Both the position numbers and the translations under genes were made by a program. The notes below the pieces were generated by a model that worked only from the letters and a program-made list of their open reading frames with translations, had not been told where the DNA came from and did not search any database. DNA of 64,000 nucleotides from Isochrysis galbana (taxonomy: Eukaryota > Haptophyta > Isochrysidales > Isochrysidaceae). Below, piece after piece: positions 9,329-20,100 of the stretch (positions are counted from its first letter, which is position 1; each line of letters opens with the position of its first letter). The DNA is taken from assembly GCA_018136815.1 (NCBI GenBank), contig CM030931.1:10861072-10925071 (forward strand). The letters run 5' to 3'.

Positions 9329-11200
9329 ATGTTCCCAATCGAATACCGCAAGCCGCACGATGTCTCCTTCGACAAGAACAAAAGCCTGATGCGCACGCAG
9401 ATCACGCGTGGCCGCGGCGAGGACGCGCGCGACGGTTCGCAGGTGGTGCTCCACTTCACCGTGCACGCGCCCAGTGAAGACGGTGGCGAGAGCGTCGTGT
9501 ATGACTCAGCTAGGACCGCCAGGGCGGGGCTGCGGCTCACACTCGGCGAGACCTTCCACGCTGAGGTTCTCGAGAGAGCAGTGCTGGGCATGCCCCCAGG
9601 CTCCGTCGTCGATGTTATTTGTACCGACACGGGTGCCGCGACCGACGCCGAGCTCGGCATCACACCACCCAAGCTTGGGCCCAAGGCCATCGAGAAGATC
9701 GTCGCGATGCAACGCAGGGAATTTGGTCCGTCATCGCGCCCCCGGGGATGCACCTGCCTGGAAGCTCTCACCCGTAGTGGCCGCCCGTATTGCCCATTCC
9801 GCAGCAATGCACTCGGCCGTGGAGGGGAGCGCAACGGCGATACGGAGGAGCGGTGGCCTAGCCTAGCCACGTCGAGGGGCGAGAGGTGGCCCGTTTGAAG
9901 TCGAGCTCGCGGCGCGCCCCCTCAGGTGAGAGGATGGGCTCTTCGTTCATCCCCGAGCGCAACCAGGAGATTGCCGAGGAAGCGCGCAGATGGAAGCCGC
10001 CGGAGACGATGACGCGGTGCGCCTCCTCCTCTCGATCTCTTTCGCGCGAAACATGCGCCGCGCGCCAGGGGGGCCTTCACCATGAGCCTCGGGAGGCATC
10101 AAGTTGGCGCGCGTCTGGCGCCGCTCCGTGTCGATGGCGTGCCCGCGCCCGGCCTCTCAGCTCCTGGTGCTGTTGTGTCATTCTGTCGCGCAGGTGGAAC
10201 GTGCGCCTCGATTCGGCCACAGACGGCGTCGTACCCGCCTACATCACTTGGCCTCAGGTAGGCGTCGTGCGAAGGTTGCGTCTGTCCGCTACTATGCGAA
10301 CTCGCGCTCACCTCGGCTCGCACCGCAAGCCTGGCCGACAAGCGATGCTGCAGAAGCTGCGTCTGCGTCGCTTCATCAACGAGCAGCGCCCACCGCCGCC
10401 CTGTCGCTCGTGTAGGAGCGGCTGGATTGGTCGATGCGCCAGAAGAACTTCGGGACCGCTCTGTTTCAAAAGGGGTTCTTCGCGCGGGCGTGCCGAAGGT
10501 ACAAGAAGGCAATGCTGGATCTGGAGATCCCGACCGAGTGGTAGGCCCAGCTCACGCCCACGCACGCGGGGAGGAGGCTGCTTTTGGGAGGCGGTGCTGA
10601 TTGGTACCGCCGGCTGGAAAGCTCGGCGGCAGCAGTGCGGGCGACGGTTGTCCTGTGATGGCGCCACAGGTGAGCCCCACTCGCCCGCTTGCCGCTATGG
10701 CATCCTCAACCCCGTGCCCACGCGCAGGACTCCCGAGACCAATATCGAGCGGAACAAGTTGCGGCTCTCCCTGCACCTCAACATCGCCGCGTGCTGCCTG
10801 CGCACTCATGACTATGAGAGCGTCATCTTCCACACAACGCGCGCGCTGCGCACAGAGCCCACCAATGTCAAGGCGTTGTTCCGGCGAGGCTGCGCTCACC
10901 TGGCCCTTTTCAATGAGAAGGCCACCTCGCTGGATCTCGCACTGGCGGACCTCTCGCGCAGCAAGCAGATTGAGCCCCACAACAAGGAGGTGGCTGCTAA
11001 GCTTGCCGAGGCCAAGGCGCGACAAAAGCAGGTGTGCCTACCTTGCCCATCTACCGCCGTGGTCTCGCGGATGTTAGCGGTGGATACGCATTTCCAGCAC
11101 GGGCCGCGCACTGACTTGCCCGCCCGTCGCGCGGCAGGTGGACGGCGAAGCCGCGAGTGTCTTCTCCAGAATGTTGAAATCGGACGCGGCCTTGTGCTGA
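9329..11200 (+). CDS. FKBP-type immunophilin with TPR repeats (AIP/FKBP-like), six exons
   Basis: I assemble six exons joined by GT-AG introns with matching phases: 9329-9725, 9926-10016, 10194-10257, 10416-10540, 10728-11031 and 11138-11200. They sum to 1,044 nt and close at a TGA, giving 347 aa. Exon 1 carries a divergent FKBP/PPIase-like domain (VVLHFTVHA, VVYDSART, LRLTLGE, VLGMPPGSVVDV). Exons 4 and 5 carry TPR helices (RQKNFGTALFQKGFFARACR, LHLNIAACCLRTHDYE, NVKALFRRGCAHLALF). One FKBP-like domain followed by TPRs and about 350 aa resembles AIP/XAP2 co-chaperones, which dock on Hsp90/Hsp70 C-termini. The PPIase domain looks too divergent to claim isomerase activity. Exons 2 and 3 rest on splice phase alone. 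The frame upstream of 9329 is open but low complexity, so I start at this ATG. Confidence 0.75.
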
Positions 11201-11762
11201 TTCGACGCATGTATGTGCGGCGGCTAGAAGGCGTTGCAGTTCCATGACTAGGGCATGGGTGGGCCGCGGGTGCGCGACGTGCGGGCCGACGCGAATATGT
11301 GCCGGGCCGCTTCTGGAGAGGCATTGGAATGCAAAGTGCTCTCTCAATCGCCTGTCATGGCGGCTTACTTGGCCAACATGTGGAGCAAAGGAGGCAGGCA
11401 GCAATGGCCAAAACGGTACACATCAGTCCGCACTTGCATGCCGCCACGCGCCGGCTGACGATGAAGTCACGATAGCGCTGGTTATGAAGGCTTCAAGGGG
11501 CCTCGTCTTGAGCGTTCTATTGTTGGACTGCATGCGTGTAGGTAGGGACTAGGACAACTATCCACTACGACCCAAACGCGAGCCGCTTATAGCTGAGGCG
11601 GAAAACTAGAGGGGCCCCGTTTGCATGAATAAACGGGCTTGAGCGAGCGGCCCGCAACAGGAGGGGGGGGGGGTGGGGGGGGAGGGAGTGGCGATGGTGC
11701 GTCGGGGTAGCTGCGGTGACAGGGCTCTCCCGGCGCTGTCACTAATTCTGTCGTGGGCACAA
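11201..11762. other. Intergenic and FKBP-TPR 3' flank
   Basis: No supported gene. A G-rich run lies near 11661-11690. Confidence 0.5.
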
Positions 11763-12436
11763 AAAACTATTGTTATAGTTTTAGCGATGGAGCACGCGCC
11801 GACCGCTCCCCTCTCCCAGCCCTCCGCCACGACGCCCCAACGGGGCCGCCCCAAGCCGCCGGAGCCGAAGCGCTCGCAGGCGTCCGCACCGCCCGACAAC
11901 GACGTCGAGATGGCGCCGCCATCCTCGCCTCCCAGGCAGCCACAAAAGCAGGGAACAGGGGCAAAGCCCTGTTCCCTACAGACCATCACAACCAGAGCCA
12001 GACTCAGAACACCACCGCCGCCGTGCAGCCATCCACTCAAGGACTCCCCATGGGGTGTGGCAGCTCTGCTGCCACCCCCATGGTGGTAACTCCTACCATC
12101 TGTCATCTGTGCACCCCTCGCCCCTCGGGGGCGGGCACACGACACAACAATCAATTCTTGGAGCCTTTGCTCCCTCCAACCAACAACCAAATCCCACAGC
12201 CAAATCGTATGCGCAAGCCGCGCACGGACACAAGGAGAAAGAGCCACACAGGCAAGCTCAGCAGCCACCAACCCAACAGCCACAGCCACAGTCGCGCAAG
12301 CGGGCCGACCCACAGTCGGACCCAATGCCGACTCCCAACAACAACACCTCATTCGCTTCCCCTCCACCAGAGGAGGAAGAAGAACCCGAAGACACCCCTT
12401 TTTTCATTCAGCTAGCTCAGCTAGCCGAGGACAAAA
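11763..12436 (+). mobile_element. 3'-truncated LINE copy A (ORF1 5' part, frameshifted)
   Basis: The copy starts with the same AACTATTGTTATAGTTTTAG leader and GATGGAGC start context as the full element at 39324. It follows the Pro/Gln-rich N-terminal part of ORF1 through CAGCTAGCTCAGCTAGCC and GAGGACAAAA, where similarity stops. The reading frame is broken several times. The 5' end is kept while the 3' part is missing, the reverse of ordinary LINE 5' truncation. Confidence 0.8.
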
Positions 12437-12704
12437 GTCTTTGTCCTATTGCTATTGGGCCCGGATACCGGATATGTGCTTGTTGGGTGTATTGGGGACT
12501 TTCTACTCTACCGAAGCAAATCCTCCAATCTCCTCAATTCCGAGATGGCCAATTTTGCGCCCCTAATAAAAAAGCTGGTCGACCGCCCGATGTATTTATT
12601 TGTGGGCCATGGCGACGACGCGTCCAAAAATGGCCCCTCCCCTCCCCTCGTAGTAGTTAAAAGGGCGGTTTTGACCGCGCCCAAGTTTATACGCAGGGGG
12701 GGAT
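12437..12704. other. Intergenic, no supported gene
   Basis: A short spacer between LINE copy A and the GA tract. It includes GGGCGGTTTTGACCGCGCCC (12662-12681), an imperfect palindrome loosely like the TIR motif seen elsewhere. Confidence 0.4.
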
Positions 12705-13159
12705 CAGAGAGAGAGGAGAGGAGAGGGGAGGGAGGAGAGAGAGGAGAGGGGGGGGGGGAGGCAGAGAAGAGAAGAGAGAGGAGAAAGAATAAGAGGAGAG
12801 AGAGAGGGAGGGGAGGGAGGGAGAGAGAGAGAGGGGTGGGGGCGGGGGGGATCGCGTTGATGAGCTCTGCGCCGCCGATTCGGATGCAACGGCCGCCTCC
12901 CGAGAGAGAAGAGAAGAGAGAAGAGAGAGAAGAAGAAGAAAGAGAGAGTAGCCCCCCTTCTCTCTCTTCTCTTCTCTCTCTCTTCACTTACTTTCCATCC
13001 CTCCCTCGGTCTACTTGGACTTCTCTCTCCCTGCTCGCTCCTCTCTCTCTTCTCCATCCTCTCCCTTCCTCTCCCCCCCCCCCCAGTCTCTCTCTCTCTC
13101 CACTCACTTCAACACTCTCCCTCTGTGTTCTTCTTCTCCCCGTGCCACTTCCCCCTCCT

Positions 13160-13246
<87 letters not shown>

Positions 13247-14165
13247 GAAGCGGGTAAGGTGGGGGAGGGGGGGAAGAAGGGAGAGGGGGTGCAGAGAGAG
13301 AGAGGGGGGGAGGGAGAGAAGAGAGAAGAGAAGGGGAGAAGAGAGAAGAGAGAGAGAAGAGAGAGAGAAGAGAGAGAAGAGAAGAGAGAAGAGAGGGGGG
13401 GGGAGAGAAGAGAGAAGAGAACGAGAGAAGAGAGAAGAGAGAGAGAAGAGAAGAGAGAGGAGAGAGAAGAGAGAGAGAGGGGGGCACAGCCCGACGGCGG
13501 CGGACTGCGCCGAGGGGGGGGCGGGAGAGAGAGAGAACGAGGGGAGGAGAGGGAGAGAGAGGGAGTGGGACGTGGGGGGGAGAGGGGAAAAGGAGCCCCG
13601 ATGTACGTGAATACTTGAGAGGAGGGAAGGACGCCGCGAGCGACTCGCACACGCGGGGGATGGCCCCGACAAGAGCGAAAAAACGCCCGAGAGTAGAGAA
13701 AAGAGAGGAGCGTGTCCACCCCGCCAACTCTGCCTCTCTCCCTCCCTCTCTCTCTCTCTCTCTCCTTCCCCCCGCTTCCCGCTCCCCGTCCCCCAGGCCG
13801 CTCCACCGCCTCTCCCCTCCCCACTCTCTCCCCACCCAACCCTCCCTCCCTCGCCCGCCCCCCTTCGCTTTCCTCCCTCTCCCACCCCCCTTCGCCTTCG
13901 CCCCCAACCTCTCCCTCTCCCTCTCCCTCCCTCCCCTCCCCCTCCCTCGCTCTCCCTCTCCCCCTCCCTCGCTCTTCTCCCTCCCACCCTCCCTCCCTCC
14001 CTCCCTCCCTCCCCCCCTCCCTCCCTCCCTCCCCACATCGTCCCCTTCCCTCTCCCTCCCTCCCCCCCGCTTTCTCTTTCTCCCTCTCCCTCCCCCTCGA
14101 CCCTCCCCCTGGACCCCCCCGCGCGCGCGCGCACTCTCCGCGCCTCCCCCCACCCACTCCCCCCA
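12705..14165. repeat. Alternating purine and pyrimidine tracts upstream of the PKS
   Basis: About 1.46 kb: GA-rich 12705-12950, CT-rich 12955-13245 (with pure (CT)n at 13165-13243), GA-rich 13260-13590, then CT/C-rich 13735-14165. It ends within 25 bp of the PKS start codon. Long ORFs here (Ser/Leu-, Arg/Glu- or Pro-rich) are compositional artefacts. Confidence 0.9.
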
Positions 14166-14186
14166 ACCCCCACCCTCGGCCGTGGG

Positions 14187-17100
14187 ATGCGGCCGCCGCT
14201 CACTCGCTCATCCGCCACACCCGCCCAAGACTCTCCCGCGCGCGCACGCGAGCACTCGCACAGCGCACAGCGCGTCACATCGCGCGAATCCGCGCCCGAG
14301 CACGAGAGGGAGCACCAGGCGCAAGCCTCCCCCTCGCCGTGTGAGGGCCCTCCATCCGCTCGCCCACCCGCGCCTCTCCGTCCTGCCGACGGCGAGCCGA
14401 CCGCCGCAGCTCCTGCCGGGCCACTCGCTCCTCCTGCCCTGCACACGGCTCGCAGAGCGCCGCCCGCCGCGGCTCCCGCTGGGCCACTCGCTCCCATCCG
14501 CTCTCCCGACGCCGAGCCCTCCGCCACGGCACGCTCACCTCCGCCAGCGGCGCCGCTCCGCTCCGGCGCCCGGCCATCTCCGCTGGTCCGCCCCTTCGGT
14601 GCTGCGGCGACGGGAATGCTCCGCTCGCCACCGCGCGCTCTCTCGGAGCGCGAGGCGCAGGGCCGGTCGCCGGCGGCAGTCTCGTGGAATGGTGCCCTCA
14701 TCCATCAGCCGCCCGGCACGGCAGCGCCCGAGGGGCGCGCGCGCGCCGCCGATCCGCTAGACGGACTCGGCGGTGACGGGCGCGCACACGGCGCGCTTCG
14801 GCACGCGCTGCGCGCCGAGGGGCTAACGCTGCTCCGACACGGCCATGCACTGTTCCTCACGCGACCGGCCGAGGCGAAGCCGCGCGGCGCGGCCCGCGAG
14901 GGGCGCGCTCCTCCTCAGGCTGACGGCGCCGCTTCGCTCGGCGCGGCGCGCCGGCTGCTCGCGCGGGCGGTCGCACACGTGTCGCCGCGCCTGGTTTCGC
15001 CGGCCGACGTGTCGGCCGCCGGGACGGCGTGGCCGGCGGCGCTGGCGGGCCGCGGTCTTGCCGACCTGGGCCTCGACTCCGCCGGCCTCTCCGAGCTCGC
15101 CGCCGCGCTGGCGCACCATGCGCCCGCCCTCGCCGGCTGCGGCTTCTCGGCCGCCTCTCTACTGGCCACGCCCAGCCTCGAAAGCCTGGCGCTCGTCATC
15201 GCGCGCGCGCTCGGCGGCGGCTCGTCGCCCGTCGCGCCGCCCACACGCACGCTCGCTCCGGCCGCGGTCGAGCAGCGGCTGCTGGGCGCGGCGGCGCTCT
15301 TGCCCGCGGGCGTGCAGAGCGCCTTTGACGGCGGCGCGGCGGCGCGGCTGGTGCGGCTTCACGCCGACCTTGTGGGCGAGGTGCCGCCGACGCGCTGGGA
15401 GCTGCCGGCGCAGCCGGCGGCCTCCGTGCGCGCCGCCGCGCTGCAGGAGCGCCGGGCGCGCCACGGCGGCTTCGTGCGCCGCGCGCACCTCTTCGACAAC
15501 ACCCTCTTCGACGTGTCGCGCGCCGAGGCGGCCGCCATGGACCCGCAGCAGCGGCTTCTACTCGAGCGCGGCTACGAGGCGCTCGTGGTCGCGGGCGCGC
15601 GGCGCGCAACGCTGGCCTCGTCGGCCGTCGGCGTGCACGTCGGCCTCTCCTCGCGGGAGTTCGAAGCCATCGCCGCGTTTGCGCTCGACGCCGACGGCAA
15701 GCCGGGCAGACGCCGCCGGTCCGCTTTCGCCGCGACGGGCGGCGCGCCGTCCGTTGCGTCGGGCCGCCTCTCCTTTGTGCTGGGCCTGCACGGATGTGCC
15801 GTCACGTACGACACGGCGTGCTCCTCCGGCCTCGTGGCGGCGCACGGCGCGGTGCTCGCGCGCGCGGCCGAGGCGGCAGCCGGCGAGGAGGTGGCGGCGG
15901 CGCTCGTGGCGGCAGTGCACTTGATGCTGCTGCCGGCGACGGGTGCCGCCTACGCTGTCGCCGGGATGACCTCGGCTAGCGGCAGGTGCCTCACCTTCGA
16001 CGCGCGCGCCGACGGCTATGCGCGTGCCGAGGCGTGCTGCGCCGCCGCCATCGGCGGCGGCTCGTGGTGCGCGGCAGTGCCGGCGCGCGCGCGCCTACGT
16101 GGCGCGTGTGTTCGCCAGGATGGGCGCAGTGCCAGCCTCACGGCACCCAACGGCGGCGCGCAACGCGCGCTGCTCGAGGCGACTCTCGGGCGCTCAAGCC
16201 TTGCCGCCGCGAGCGGCGCGTGCGAGGCGCACGGCACCGGCACGCCGCTCGGCGACGCTGTGGAGGCGGCGGCGCTCGCCTTCCGCTCGCTACACGCCGC
16301 GTCGGTCGGAGGGATCAAGGCGAGCGCCGGGCACGCCGAGGCGGCCGCCGGCACCGCCGGGCTGCTTCGGCTGTGCGGCGCGCTGCTCGAGCGCCTCGGC
16401 CCCTCCAATGCGCAGCTGCGCGTGGCCAACGGGCATGTGGCGTCTGCGCTGCGCGGCGGCGTGCTGGGCGTGCAACGCGGCCCGCTCGCCGGCGCGGCGG
16501 AAGGCACCGTCTCCTCCTTTGGCTTCGGCGGTACCATAGCCGCCGCCGCCGCCTCAGCGGACGGTGGAGCGCCGCTTCAGGCTCCGCCTCCGGCGCCGCG
16601 AACACCTCCGCCGCCGTGCCTCCGCCGCCGCGCTTTCCCGTGGCGCGCGGCAGGCGCGCAGGCTGTGTTGCCTGTCGCCTCCACCTGTCGCCGCGACTCC
16701 TCGCCTAGCAGCGGCAACACTACCGACTCATCGCTGCGCGCCGACGACACGGCCGCGTGCCACGCGGCCATGCTGCCGCTGCCGCACGAGGCATGGCGCC
16801 CGCTGCTGGACGGCGCGCCGCGGCTCGACGCTGGCGCGGCGTACGCCACCTCGAGTACGTCCGACGGTACTTCGGGCGCCGGCTCCGCCGCAACTACGCC
16901 GCCCGTGCCGCGCTCGGGCGCTCTTCCGCCCGCGCCAGCGCGCGCCGCCGCCGAGGTGCGCGTGCGGGGCGTGAGCGTGTTAGCGCCGCTATCTATCCAT
17001 CGGCTCCCTCACCTGTGGGAGCTGAGCGGCGCGAGCGGGGACGCTGTGGGCGAGGTGCCGCCTACGCGCTGGACGTCCACCGACGTCGCCGCCGAGAGCA

Positions 17101-20100
17101 CCGACCGCGGTGTGATCCAGCGTTGCCAGCACGGCGCCTTCGTCTGCGAGGCCGAGCTTTTCGACGCGGCCGCCTTCTCGATGTGCGAGGCCGAGGCACG
17201 CGCCACCGACCCGCAGCAGCGGCTTCTCCTCGAGCGCGGCTATGAGGCACTCCACGCGGCCGGGCTGCGCCGCGCCGCGCTGCTCCGCTCGCAGACCGCT
17301 GTCGACGTTGGCATCTACGGCAACGACTTCTCGACTGCGTTGCAGGCGGGCCGGCTCTACCCGGGCGGCACACGCAACGCCTACGGCGCCACAGGCCACT
17401 CGCTCTCCATCGCTTCGGGTCGCCTTTCGTACGTTCTGGGCATGCAGGGGCCCAGCATGGCCATCGAGACGGCGTGCTCGGCGTCTATCGTTGCGCTTCA
17501 CCTCGCGTCGCAGCAGGTGCGCCCCGCGAGCGGCTGACCCAGCTGTTGCACGCCCGCCTGCCGTGGTGATCCAATACCCTCCCCCCCTCCTCCTCCCAGC
17601 TTCGTCTCGCGGAGGCGAGCCTCGCCCTCGCAGCCGGCGTCAATGTCATTGTCGACCCACTCTCCTCGCTCACGATGGCCATCGTCGGCATGACGTCGCT
17701 CCGCGGTAGAAGTCACACTTTCGACGCTCGTGCTGATGGGATGGCCCGCGCCGAGGCTGTCGCCTGCCTCGCGCTCGTGCCTGAGGGCGGCGACGGCAGG
17801 TCAGCGCCCGCACCCGCGCCACGCGCGTCGCTGCCGCCGTTGCGCGTGGCAAGCTCCTCGGTGCAGCAGGATGGGAAGAGCGCCAGCCTCACCGCGCCCA
17901 ATGGCAAGGCGCAGGCTCAACTCGTGCGGACGGCGCTCGCCGTCGCCGGCCTCGGAGCGGCGCAGCTCGACGCAGTCGAGGCGCACGGCACTGGTACGCC
18001 ACTCGGCGACCCGATCGAGGGCCGCTCGCTCGCATCTGTCGTTGCGGGATGCGGCGGCCCACCCCTACCAGTAAGCGGCGCCAAGGCCAATCTGGCCCAC
18101 ACCGAGCCTGCGGCCGGGTTGGTAGGATGGCTGCGCGTCGCCGCCGGCCTGGCAGCCGGCGGCGGCCGGCTCGCACCCAACGCGCAGTTGCGACGGCTCA
18201 ACCCTCACCTCGAGAGCGCGATCGGCGCTGGCTCCGTCTGGTTGCCCACCCAGGCAGCGCGCGTACGCGTTACCGTGGGCATGCGCCGCTTGGCAGCGCA
18301 TCTCGTCGCGGGGACGAGCTCCTTTGGCTTTTCAGGCACCATCGCGCACGCGTTGACTGAGTTGGGCCTCGAGGATGATGCGACAAAAAGCGCGACGGCG
18401 GACGACACTGCCCCCAACTATGCCGGCCGTGCCGATGAGAACAGTCTCGCCCCTAGCTCTACGGCGAGATCAGCGGGTCACACCGCCGACGTGGGTGTCC
18501 GTTGGTGCGATGAGCCCCAGCCGTACGCGCCGCCCGCCTTCCGCCGGCGCCTGTTCGCGTGGCGTCGCGAGGAGCACCCGCTGCTAGGCCGGCGGCTGCC
18601 CGGCGCCGACGGCTGGACCCTCTTCCGCGCACCAGCGACCGGTCCGGTCCGCATGCTCATGCTTGACCACGTCGTCCAAGGGCAGGTCCTGATGCCTGGC
18701 GCAGCCTTCATGGAGATGGCGCGCGCCGCCGTCTGTGTGCTGCGCGCGGGGAGCGCGGCTGGCGCGGCCGCGCTTGGCGACGTGCGCTTTATTCGGCCTC
18801 TCGTGCTCCACGTGGAGGGTGCGGCGTTGGTCGAGGTGGCCGTGCATACGCACAAGGCGCGCTTCGAGGCGCGCAGCGGTGAGGCCGACGCGACGGGTCC
18901 GCTCCGCGACCTCCCCGACAGCCACGCGCGAGGGCGTGTCTACGCCCGACATGGGCGGGCCGGCCGCCTTGCCGGAGGCCTTGACGGCGCTCGTGGGCGC
19001 TGCGTAGCGCCTGTCGACGTGCTTGTCCTCTACGCCGAATTCGCCGCGGCCGGCATCGCTTACGGCCCGGCGTTTCAATCGGTGCGGCGGGCGTGGCGCG
19101 GCGATGGTCAGGTCGTTGGTGCGCTCCGGCTCGGCCGGCCCGATCGGCGTGGCGTTGCGTGTCACCCGACCGAACTCGACGGCGCGCTGCACTTGGGCGC
19201 TGCGCTAGTAGGCGTCGCGAGCCGGGCGGGTTTCCTTCGGCTGCCGTTCGCTGCTCAAAGCGCAATGCTCCGCTCCGCTGGGGCGCGTGGCCCGCTTTGG
19301 GCGCTTGTGAACGCCGTACTCCCCAACGGTCGCGCGCGCGACTCCGACATCGCAAGCAACGCCTGGCGTCCGTTGGAGTCCGACGGCGTCAGTGAAGTGA
19401 CGATGGTGTCAGGCCCCATCGCCCAGGTCGAGGCCCAGGTCCTAGGCTTCCGCACTCGCCTCGCCGGAGCGGGTACGCGCCGAGAGACGCTGCGGCCATA
19501 CCTCTACGCCACGGAGTGGCATAGCGCACCGCTCGTCTGGGGCGACGAGAGGGCCGAGACTTGGTCGGCCGTGCATACGGCGCGCGCCACGTCCACCGCG
19601 TCCAGCCCCGACAACAGACTGTCTGTCAACGAGGAAGGGGGCTGCGTACCGGAGGCGTCGGACAGCCCGGCTCGAGTGCGGCCGGTGCCGGCAGCCCTTC
19701 TCGCTATCTGCGCCTCGGGCGACGTGTGCTTGCGGCGGCTCGCCGAGCAGGCACGCGCCTTGCCAGTGAGCGCGCGCGACTGGATGGCGCAACTGGTGAC
19801 CGAGGAGGACGGCGCCCTACGCGGCGCTTTGCTCTTCGTCGCGAGTTGGCGGTGCGAGGAGCTCACAGTGATGCACGAGGCGCTCCGCGTGATCGTCACG
19901 CATCTCCGGGCGCCACGCCCCATCTGGTTGCTCACGTCTAGCCTGCGAGCGCGCGCGCGTGGAGGTGCCTCGCCGCGACCGGCCGCAGCGCTGCGAGCGG
20001 CCGTGTACAACGCCGCGCCCATCGCAGCCAACCAGGGGCTTTGGGGGCTAGCGCGCACCGTCCGCACGGAGAGTGCCGGATTCGAGCTCTTTACGGTCGA

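Noticed and set aside
8103-9466. Long Ser/Leu-rich, Arg/Glu-rich and Pro-rich ORFs over the CT/GA tracts
   Set aside because: Dinucleotide repeats have no stop codons in several frames on both strands; the proteins are pure composition with no domain.
12662-12681. GGGCGGTTTTGACCGCGCCC as another TIR-family end
   Set aside because: It matches only part of the TAGGGCGGTCAAACA motif and is better explained as an isolated imperfect palindrome.
12704-14760. Several 350-530 codon ORFs on both strands upstream of the PKS start
   Set aside because: They lie in purine/pyrimidine tracts or antisense to the PKS N-terminus and show no domain.
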